A DNA stretch of 64,000 nt, from the NCBI RefSeq assembly GCF_902459465.1, contig NC_047065.1, forward strand, positions 21,899,828 through 21,963,827, given 5' to 3'. Below the pieces are notes generated by a model that saw only the letters and a list, made by a program, of their open reading frames with translations, had not been told where the DNA came from and did not search any database. This stretch comes from Asterias rubens (lineage: Eukaryota > Echinodermata > Asteroidea > Forcipulatida > Asteriidae). Numbering within the stretch: position 1 is the first letter of the stretch; each line of letters opens with the position of its first letter. Positions 32,040-40,819 of the stretch are shown here, piece after piece. Both the position numbers and the translations under genes were made by a program.

Positions 32040-32225
32040 AATAATTTTATAAGCCATAATAATTTACGTATAAATGTACATGTATATTATTTCATTTTGT
32101 TTCTTTCAGAGGGGTGGGTGGTTCAAATTGATTAATTTAATTTGAACCACCCACTCCTCTGAAAGACACAAAATGTAAATTACTCTGGCTTATAAAATTA
32201 GGTGTGTGGTTCAAATTGATTAATT
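32040..32225. repeat. Long palindrome with partial third arm
   Basis: GGGTGGTTCAAATTGATTAA pairs with TTAATTTGAACCACCC; the outer arms CATTTTGTTTCTTTCAGAG and CTCTGAAAGACACAAAATG pair too. GTGTGGTTCAAATTGATTAA follows once more. Confidence 0.7.
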
Positions 32226-32732
32226 TAGCACTTATGTGCAATAAACTTGTCCCCTGTTGTCAACAATACACTATGATTAACATGGTAACAACATTCAACT
32301 TGGTTAGCAGAAATATAAAAACAAAACAAAAAAAGAGAAGCCTACATGTACACCTCCATAATAACGACAACACTAAAACTGTATGTATTTGCAAACGACA
32401 ATAGTTTATTTTTCAGTTTTAATTATCAAAATTGAAAAAAGGTTGCCTAGTGATAGCGAAATCATCTGAACATTCCGTCATCAAAAAAAGTTAACTATAC
32501 AACCCTGTCAACGCCCCTCCCCCTAAAAAAGAAAACCTAAGCCATGTTATGTACCTAGTTAGCTGTGGCTCTCTTTGTAAAGTGTAAATTAAGTTGTACA
32601 TTAAAAGAATATAATAAAATCATTGTGTACAGACCATGTTTAACAAAGTTGATTGTACTACCCTGGTTACCCCCCCCCCCCCCCCCCAAAAACAAAATAT
32701 ATATAAAAAATAAAATAAAAACCCACATCAAT

Positions 32733-33421
32733 GTGTACAAGCTAGGGCCCAATTTCATGGATCTGCTTACTGTAAACAAAGAATCGACACTTGCGGAAGC
32801 AGGAAATTCTGTGCTTACGTCAAGCGTGTTTCACAGGTTACCAGCAAATTTTGGCTTTTGAGGGTCATGGGTGCATACTTGGTTTATACCAGGCATTCTA
32901 CGCTTACAAATGTAAGCGCAGAAATTTAGCCTTTGGACGTAAGCAGAGAACGGTGATCATAGCACACAATTTGGTGGTGAACAGATCCATGAAATTGGGC
33001 ACAGGTCATTCTTTCTTCAAAGTTGATTCTACTACCATGGAACCCCCCCCCCCTACCAAAAGAAACACCAAAAAATCAATGTGTACAGGCTAGGGCCCAA
33101 TTTCATGGATCTGCATACTGTAAACAAAGAATCGACACTTGCGGAAGCAGGAAATTCTGTGCTTACATCAAGCGCGTTTCACAGGTTACCAGCGAATTTT
33201 GGCTTTTGCGGGTCATAGGTGCATACTTGGTTTATACCAGGCATTCTACGCTTACAAAGTAAGCGCAGAAATTTAGCGTTTGGACGTAAGCAGAGAATGG
33301 TGATCATAAGCGCAGAATTTGGTGGTGAACAGATCCATGAAACTACTGGGCACAGGTCATTCTTTCTTCAAACAAAGTTGAACCCACTACCTTTGAACCC
33401 CCACCCCCCCCCAAAAAAAAG
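32733..33421. repeat. Tandem duplication, two units of about 345 bp
   Basis: The units at 32733-33080 and 33081-33421 share GGGCCCAATTTCATGGATCT, GAATCGACACTTGCGGAAGC, TTGGTTTATACCAGGCATTC and AGATCCATGAAA. Each unit is itself an inverted-repeat element with ATTTCATGGATCTG ends, and each is followed by a C-run and A-run. Confidence 0.8.
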
Positions 33422-34845
33422 CTGCTGCATCCTTTTCCGGCTGGTGAAGGTTGATGTCAATGACACGGGGGTTACACATCAGCTGCGGATGGAGTTGTTT
33501 TCATGTCTTGTCACCCTGCTGACAATGAACAAGTGCATTGTGCATGCATTCTTTGCGTATCTGTTTAATGAAAAATAAAAAACAAAACCAAATAATCGTT
33601 ATGTGGGATTTCTTGAAAATTTACAAGGCAGAAATACAATCTTGGAAGGTTTGACGTAACACCACAGACTGACAATCTCTCTTTGAGTTGGCGTAGTTTT
33701 GAAAAGAACCTTACAGAATTTAACGCAAAACCAGAACAAAAGGAGTCCACATGCAACAAAACCAAGGGGGCAGGTTTTCTTTATGTCTGATAGAAAACAT
33801 GACCTCTAACCACCCCCCTCCCCCAGATCTACACCTAGTACAAAACTGTTCAGGTACAGATCGGGGTGGGGGGGGGGGTTCTTGCGATTCAACACCCCAT
33901 CCCCTCCCCCCCTCCACCGTGAACAGTTTTCAAAGGGGCAGCTGAAAAACTAAAAATGAAGAAATCATCTGATCCTCTGAAAATTTGCATGCATAGGCCT
34001 ACTACTTACCTAAAGTGCTATTGAGAATCTTAGGTCTCCATTTCTAGTTCTGGCTAGCATGTCTCCGTCCTGCATTCTTCGTCCTGCATTCTCATTGTAG
34101 TGCAGAGCTGCGAGTTATTTCTGTACAAAAAAATATAAAAACAAAAAATAAATAAATAAATTAAAAAACTAGTGCTGAAAAAGGACTGGCCTTATTTTAC
34201 AAATGCAAATATAGTAAACACTCCATGTAATTAACCGTGCCAAGCCAATAAACACAGCTATAGGAAAACTTCACACTAAACTTCTCTGGAATTGGTAATT
34301 CCTGAATTAGGAGAGAAAAAAATCTGAATGACCATGGATGGGCAATTATATGGATGGAAGTTTGAACATATTTTTGAGCTGTGCCTTAAAAAAAAAAGCG
34401 AACAATTCTTAGGCAGCTTTGGCAAAAACAATGTCCAGCAATCCAGTATAGACCAATATAAATACATGTCGGCGAGGCCAATAAACTGTTAACTGTAACA
34501 ATCAACTTTTTAAATGGATTAATATAGTGTTCACACATGGTTGAGCATGAACATGCCAGAAAGTGTAAACCAGGGCATAAACATGCCAAAAGCACTTGGG
34601 TGGCTACATGGATTCATCACTCAACAGAGTCAATACACTATGTAGCTATTTTATGGTAGTCGGGTCAGATTCAGAGCATGCACATCGTGTCATTTGACAA
34701 CAAGATGATTGTTCCTTGCATGAAAAGGGTAGAGATTGTTTACTATTTTTCTTATTACAAATACATGTGCATGTATTGGGCCTGAATTAATAATGGAGAT
34801 AGTTTCTCAGTAGTAGATTTTTAAAAATTATTAACAAGTACTTAC
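33422..34845. other. Unassigned intergenic DNA
   Basis: Includes C-run and G-run rich text at 33810-33915 with an ACTGTTCAGGTAC/GTGAACAGTTTT weak inverted pair. No exon recognised. Confidence 0.35.
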
Positions 34846-35025
34846 CAGGCTTTTCTCCCTCTCTTTTCTGTAATGCCACTTCATTCTTTTGCTGTTCCAC
34901 GGCCACTTGCGACCAGGGCCACGACAGAGGGACCCCGTCGACGTCGTACTCGTAGCATGCACAAGCAGCACTGGCTGGGGCCTGGTGGTACAAGATCCCC
35001 CCTGAATTCTCTCGATGTTCAGAGG
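34846..35025 (-). other. Unrecognised possible exon
   Basis: Reverse strand, open to a strong donor AAGCCTG/gtaagt at 34846. The translation includes YHQAPASAACACYEYDVDGV, then PLSWPWSQVAVEQQKNEVAL and KREGEKPG. The composition looks coding and the last part could be helical. No family recognised; an overlapping frame reads differently. It may belong with the P2X7-like relic nearby or with an unrelated minus-strand gene. Confidence 0.25.
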
Positions 35026-35500
35026 TTTAAATTTCGGAATCGATCCAGGCTTCTTACACAAACTTTGAAACTTCTAGTGCATCCACAAACAACCAAATAG
35101 TCGGCAGTATTTATAGCTGATACACTAGAAACAAAAAGCTTCGTAGCACACACGCACGCCTGTAGTGTGGATGAAAACGCATACACAACACACGGAGTAA
35201 CATGGCGTAATCTTTGTTTACTCTCGTTGCTTCATGGGTGTGACGTCACCATTTTTTGACTGCGTTCATGACGTCCGCTGGTTTACAAATCCGCTTGGAT
35301 TTCAGTGTTGGTTTAATAGCCGGGAACCAGTACAGGGCGGGAAATTTCAAAATCGAAGAATCGAGGTCAAATTTTTTCGGTCAAATTGTAGCAAAATTAT
35401 TTGGAGAAAAACATGACCACAACAATGAATTGATAGCTGAACACAACATAAACAAGTTCTGATAGTGATTTTAATGTAGGAGTACCGTTATAGTCCATGT

Positions 35501-36010
35501 TTAAGGACACTGGACACTGTTGGTAATTGTCAAAGACCAGTCTTCTTATAAACTTGGTGTATCTCAACATAATTATATGCATAAAACAACACACCTGTGC
35601 AAAGTAGACTTGTGGACAAGTCGTTAAATCAGCCACACGCGACTCAGGAGTCGAAATCGGGGAGCCATCAGTTCGCGCGACAGCAGTGAGTTCGCGCGAG
35701 AGCAGTGTTGTCGGGGGAGCACTATCTCAGCGCGTGGGGCCGATTTAACAACTTGTCCACAAGTCTAGTGCAAAGTTGAGCTCAATCGGTCGTCGAAGTT
35801 AAAAGATACTAATGGAAGAAAAACAACACCCTTGTCGCACCATGGTTGCACGAAGTTGTGTGCTTTCAGATGCTCGAAAACTATGTCACTTCAGAGAGAG
35901 CCGTTTCTCACAATGCTTAATCAACCTCTCCCAATTACTCGTTACCATGAAGTAAGATTTGTATGCATAACATTATTTTGAGTTATTACCAATAGTGTCC
36001 ACTGCATTTC
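35501..36010. mobile_element. Family A with nested TAG...CTA foldback
   Basis: Host TTAAGGACACTGGACACTGT to AATAGTGTCCACTGCA. The insert 35605-35767 starts TAGACTTGTGGACAAGTCGT and ends CTTGTCCACAAGTCTA, flanked by GTGCAAAG at 35597-35604 and 35768-35775. Confidence 0.8.
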
Positions 36011-36017
36011 CTTGAAA

Positions 36018-36176
36018 CGTAGAGTAACGTAGTTTTTTGAGAAAGAAGTAATTTTCCACAAAAATGTGTTCAAATTTGATTTCGAGATCTCATAGTTAGA
36101 TTTTGAGGTCTCGATATAAAGGTTCTGAAAGCACACAACTTCGTGTGACAGGGTTTTTTTCTTCCATTATATCTCA
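36018..36176. mobile_element. Family A middle fragment
   Basis: GAGAAAGAAGTAATTTTCC, ATTTCGAGATCTCA ... TGAGGTCTCGAT, and CACACAACTTCGTGTGAC; both ends missing. Confidence 0.6.
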
Positions 36177-36335
36177 GCTGAAGGTCTAAGATTCAAATTC
36201 TTGGGGATGAAAAGTACTTTGAAATGAAAAGTTTCTTAAAATGCACTATACAACCCAAAGCTGCTGCACTTCTCACCAACTTTGTATTGTCATCAACTTT
36301 CCGAGTCAGTGGTTATAATGTTCCCTAAATTTAAG

Positions 36336-36552
36336 TTAAAGGCAGTGTATGGACACTAATGGTAATTGTTAAAGACTAGCCTCCACAGTTGGTGTATCTC
36401 AACATATGCATAAAATAACAAGCCTGTGAAAATTTGAGCTCAATCGGTTATCGCACTTGCGAGATAATAATGAAAGAAAAAACACCCTTGTCACACGAAG
36501 TTGTGTACGTTAAAATTATTTTGAGTAATTACCAATAGTGTCCTCTGCCTAA
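36336..36552. mobile_element. Family A, internally deleted
   Basis: TTAAAGGCAGTGTATGGACA to AGTGTCCTCTGCCTAA; the centre and right half are largely missing (about 217 bp). Confidence 0.7.
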
Positions 36553-37148
36553 CGTTGGAGTGGCTGTAAATTTGCTTGAACGGTTCAATCATTGGTATTA
36601 TTAACCCTGTTTAGTTTTCGCTTGAGTGTCCAAACAAAACAACAACCAACGTCAACACGGTGGGGCTAAAGCTATTGTTACGCCTATACACGAATATACC
36701 TAATTGATCATAAGTGTTCTCCAGGGTGCCTTTAGGCGCCCAAATCCCCACCAAGTTTGTTTATACAAGAGCTACCGTCACATTAGCTTTTTTGAGGATT
36801 TGTTAATAAATAAAACTCTTAAATTACAGTCAATTCTTGAGAGGAAAAACACACGGACAAACCTGGGCTCAATTTCATCATTAGAGGGAGCTAGCCTGCA
36901 GGCAAAACAGTGCTTACCAGAAATAGGTCAGCAACTAAAGTCATATTTTAACATGTATGTTACTGGTATCCTGTTAAGTTTTGCTTAGTGAAAAAAAAAA
37001 GAAGTTAAGCAATCGTTTCCGCTTATACGCAGCTCGACTTTACTTTTCATTGTGCAAGCCGGCTTGGGTTTTCAGCATGTAGCTGTGTGTGGATTGTACA
37101 GATTCATAGGATTTTAAATAATTTTGAAGAACCTTACAAGAAATAGTT

Positions 37149-37233
37149 ATGCCGAACTTTTTGCTGAAAAAGAATGGTTTGATGTTCGACTGTTGTTGGG
37201 TGTTCTTTCTTTGCTCTGTGGTGACTGCTAATG
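37149..37233 (+). CDS. Gene 5 signal-peptide exon
   Basis: It reads MPNFLLKKNGLMFDCCW and VFFLCSVVTAN, ending AATG/gtgagt in phase 1. The n-region is basic (KK) and the core CCWVFFLCSVV; cleavage is likely after VVTA. A family A element fills most of the following intron. Confidence 0.7.
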
Positions 37234-38922
37234 GTGAGTATAATACGCATTTACTTTTAAATATAGTAAAATTTAAACCTGTAAAAATTTGGGCTAAAAA
37301 TATTGTCCATATAATTTGCAATAGAATAATGAAGGAAATAAAACACCCTTGTTGCATTACTTTGTGTGCTTTCAGATGCATAATAAAAAGACTTCGGCTG
37401 AAGTTTTGTTTTCTTATTTTGAAGAAGAAATTACCTCTTTCTTAAAAACTCCGTTACTTCAGAGGGAGCCGTTTCTCAATCTGTTTTATACTATCAATAG
37501 CTCTCCATTGCTTGTTACCAAGTAAGTTTTTTATGCTAACAATTATTTTGAGTAATTACCAACAGTTTCCAGTACCTTTAACAGCTTTATGAGAAGTTGG
37601 GCGCTGGTGTTACATTCGGTTGGGAGCCCACCAACTCTAACCATCATACGAATTGCCTCTATTTTTCATTCAGAATACATGACCAGCCATTGTGGTGAAA
37701 CAATATACATTGAGGGTTCGAGCGGTACTCTCGATTCCCAATTTGGGTACAATTACGATAACAACCTCGACTGCGAGGTTACACTCCGGACGACCCCCGG
37801 CAAGCGAATACTACTCACATTTGAGAGGCTGAACATCGAGGGCAACGGACGCAGGTGCGCTGGGGTCGATTATCTCGAACTATTTGACGGACCCTCGGTT
37901 ACGATGTCGTCGACACTGGGACCGGGTCTAATCTGCGGAACGACTGAACCCGGTGACGTCATATCTACGTCATCTTCGGTGGCCTTGAGGTTCAAGACAG
38001 ATTCCACGGTCAAAGGTCGTGGTTTCTCCATCAGTTACCGTTCATTTATTTCTGAAGGTTTGTAATTATTTTGTAATTCTGACTAGTTTGAATTCCCGTA
38101 CAGCTACGTGCATGGCATTTCCCTGCCCGAAGCAAGTCAAGTAATAGCGAGTCAATAATGCCCGATGAGGGTGGGGGCCTATGCACATCGCCAGTTTCAC
38201 ATGACTCCCATTCAATCATTTTAAACACATATTTTTTTCGTTAAAGGGAAAGCATACCTTTATATTAATTTTGGTTTTTACCCATACACCGATGTGTGTT
38301 AGCACTGTATACTTTCCATACTCAGTGTATGGGTAAAAAACAAAATTAATATTCTTTATCCCCGATGCAAATTTAACATCTATCATACCTTTATACTTGG
38401 AATTGTTTGATTTTTTTTTAATCATTATTCGATGCGAAAATTCAAATAACAATGTACAATATAAGTTTATAAAAGGCAGGGTAGCGTTTTTTAAATATCG
38501 CCGACAATCTCGAGCGGTTATGTCCACGCTTTACCCTCGGTCTGGCACGGCAAATGGGCACAGCCCGGGGGCGTAGCCACCCCTGCTCTTGGGGTATGAG
38601 AGGTAAGGGTAAATACCCATGGTTATTCTTGACTTAACGTGCAACCCAGTGGAATATGGACTCAGTGTAAAAGTGTGATAGAGTCACAGTGGGAACGAAG
38701 TCACAGGTACAACCCGGGCTGTATTCCACTGAGACAAGAGATACAGTGTGAACATTGTTATTCCTTTTTAATTTCCTCGTAGATGAGATATTTGACGGAA
38801 CCATCAACCCCCTGCCGTGGATAATCGGTGTGGTTGTCATTGTCACTGTCCTCGGCATCGTCTTGGTGGTTACGGTGTTGCTTTGCATGGTGATTGTGAT
38901 GTCTTGTGACGATTGCTGCTAA
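37149..38922 (+). CDS. Gene 5: SP-CUB-TM, no LDLa, divergent membrane module
   Basis: Exons 37149-37233, 37674-38057 and 38783-38922 total 609 nt, 202 residues plus stop, all junctions phase 1. It is compact (introns 440 and 725 bp) beside the multi-kb introns of its neighbours. The CUB is complete; there is no LDLa exon in the second intron. The TM exon is the outlier of the array: it lacks QWG and YHCCCK and reads LPWIIGVVVIVTVLGIVLVV then CMVIVMSCDDCC-stop, so there is almost no cytoplasmic tail. If this is not an independent gene, the exons could belong to a larger transcript. Confidence 0.75.
37262..37581. mobile_element. Family A, diverged, in gene 5 intron 1
   Basis: AACACCCTTGTTGCATTACT, TTCAGAGGGAGCCGTTTCTC and GAGTAATTACCAACAGTTTC, ending TACCTTTAA about 90 bp before the CUB exon. 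Confidence 0.65.
37674..38057 (+). CDS. Gene 5 CUB exon
   Basis: The acceptor is ttcattcag/AA and the donor GAAG/gtttgt (a weaker donor), 384 nt, phase 1-1. The CUB cysteines are SHCG, NLDC, RRC and LICG. It also shows KRILLTFERL, VDYLELFDGP and GFSISYRSF. The length is the same as the gene 1 CUB exon. Confidence 0.88.
38250..38395 (-). repeat. SINE-2 3' fragment
   Basis: TACCCATACACCGATGTGTG, GCACTGTATACTTTCC and CTTTATCCCCGATGCAAATT, in gene 5 intron 2. Shares TTAACATCTATCAT with 3140-3170. Confidence 0.55.
38783..38922 (+). CDS. Gene 5 TM exon (divergent)
   Basis: The acceptor is tttcctcgtag/AT and the stop TAA is at 38920-38922. DEIFDGTINPLPW leads into a hydrophobic run of about 28 residues ending CMVIVMSCDDCC. 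The acidic lead-in, phase and position match the other TM exons although the sequence is diverged. It has no internal ATG that would make simple ORF calling find it. Confidence 0.72.
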
Positions 38923-38980
38923 AGATTGTATTGGTGGGTGGCACCCAACGAGAGAGGGCGCACCGAAAGATGTAAGTTGG

Positions 38981-39341
38981 TTTGATGTTGGACATTAAAC
39001 TATTTCGATATTGGACATTGGACATTCACATATGTTTGTACAGCGATTGATTGTCTGTTATTTCAATATTGGATATTGAACATTCACGTATACTATAGGT
39101 TTGTACAACGTTTGGTTTGATATTGGACATTGGACATTCACACAAGTTTATGGATTGATTCTATACATTATAATTATTTCGATAGTGGATATTGAACTTT
39201 CACATAGGTTTGTACGAACGAATTATTATATTATACTTTGTTAGTTTGATATTGGACAGTGGACATTCGCAAAATTGTATAGATTTAATGTCTACTTTCT
39301 ATTGATATTGGGCGTTGGACATTCATATAAGTTTGTACAGT
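38981..39341. repeat. Degenerate minisatellite after gene 5
   Basis: Units of about 60-70 bp carrying GATATTGGACATTGGACATT, CACATA and GTTTGTACA, five to six times, starting about 60 bp past the stop. Confidence 0.75.
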
Positions 39342-39777
39342 GAATGTGTACTTTCTATTTCGGTACTGCCATGAGATGTCCCGGATTCAGCAGCTTTGTA
39401 TTCATTATTCGATGTGTGATTATCAGCATGGAACCAGACGTATACATAACACAAAACATCCTGGTGCCAATGGCTGACTGTTTTTGTTAGATCTTCAACA
39501 ATTGCAAGTTGACACCTTCCCGCTTTAAAGCAACTATGCTTCAACAGCCGATTAAAGCTGAAACTCTGCAAAATGCTTTAAACAAAGAGCCATTCCCAAC
39601 AGCTTAATTCCACATATTACCTGCATCTCTTTGGAACTCCTTGTCTGGTGAATGTTTCCCTATTGTTAGAAGAATAATTAATGTGTACACTCAGCTTTCC
39701 TGATAAATGCTTTCTTTCATGTTAAGCATTACGAATAGTGGCCTTGTTTGATGTGAACTTACATTTTTGTTTTCTCT

Positions 39778-40168
39778 TTAAAGGCAGTGTACACTATTGG
39801 TAATTGTCAAAGACTAGCCTTATTAACAGTTGGTGTATCTCAACATATCCAAGAAATAACTAACCTGTGAAAAGTTGAGCTCAATCGGTCATCGAAGTTG
39901 CGAGATAATAATGAAAGGAAAAAAACACCCTTGTCACACGAAGCTGTGTGCGTTTAGATGGTTGATTTCGAGACCTCAAGTTCTAAACTTGAGGTCTCGA
40001 AATCAAACTCGTGGAAAACTACTTCTATCTCGAAAACTACTCCACTTCAGAGGGAGCCGTTTCTCACAATGTTTTATAGTGCCAACCTCTCCCCATTACT
40101 CTTTACCAAGTGAGGTTGAATGCTAATAATTGTTTTGAGTAATTACCACTGTTGTCCACTGCCTTTAA
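39778..40168. mobile_element. Family A, full copy
   Basis: TTAAAGGCAGTGTACACTAT to TTGTCCACTGCCTTTAA; palindrome GATTTCGAGACCTCAAG ... CTTGAGGTCTCGAAATC perfect. Confidence 0.8.
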
Positions 40169-40725
40169 CTCAGTCTAATTCATACTGTGTTTGTTGGGTG
40201 CGTTTGTTTGACTTTTGTTCAAACCTCCCCGAATACAGCACTGAACAAAACTATTTTAAAAAAAGCACAACAAAAGAACATATAAAGTTATTGTTAAAAC
40301 AGCATAGTGTTCACCGAATAAAGTAGTATCACTTCCTGTGGTAAAGGTGATGTGTGTGGTAGGCTACTAGTAAAAAAAAGTGTAGACTAAAAAACAATAT
40401 TGAATGGCGGCTCAATGATTTACAAGCAATAATATAACAAAGTAATTCATGCATGCCAAACAATATCACTGCACAATGGAACTTCACAAGAGAAGTTATT
40501 TGATTTGGGACAATAAAACAAAATTGTTATTATTGTTAGGCCTGCGTGCAAAATACATAGCAAGGACTACCACAAATTGGCCACGTTCATTATAGTTTCG
40601 GTAAACTTCAAGAGCACTGCAGCATCAAACGTAGGGTTCCATGTACAAGATTTCATCTAAAAGAGACTAGACTTTCCGGAATATTTAGATCGTTCTTGAG
40701 TTTTGGGAGAGTAAAAAGTCTCAAG

Positions 40726-40819
40726 ATGACAACGAAGTTTGTTCCGACGGGATTTCTGGCGGCATTCTTGTGCCTGGTTGTGCTGTTTTTCGACGGGGTT
40801 GAAGCCATTGTGTTTTACG
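40726..40819 (+). CDS. Gene 6 signal-peptide exon
   Basis: It reads MTTKFVPTGFLAAFLCLVVL and FFDGVEAIVFY, ending TACG/gtaaga in phase 1. The ATG context is tcaagATGA. The core is FLAAFLCLVVLFF, with likely cleavage after VEA. Confidence 0.7.
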
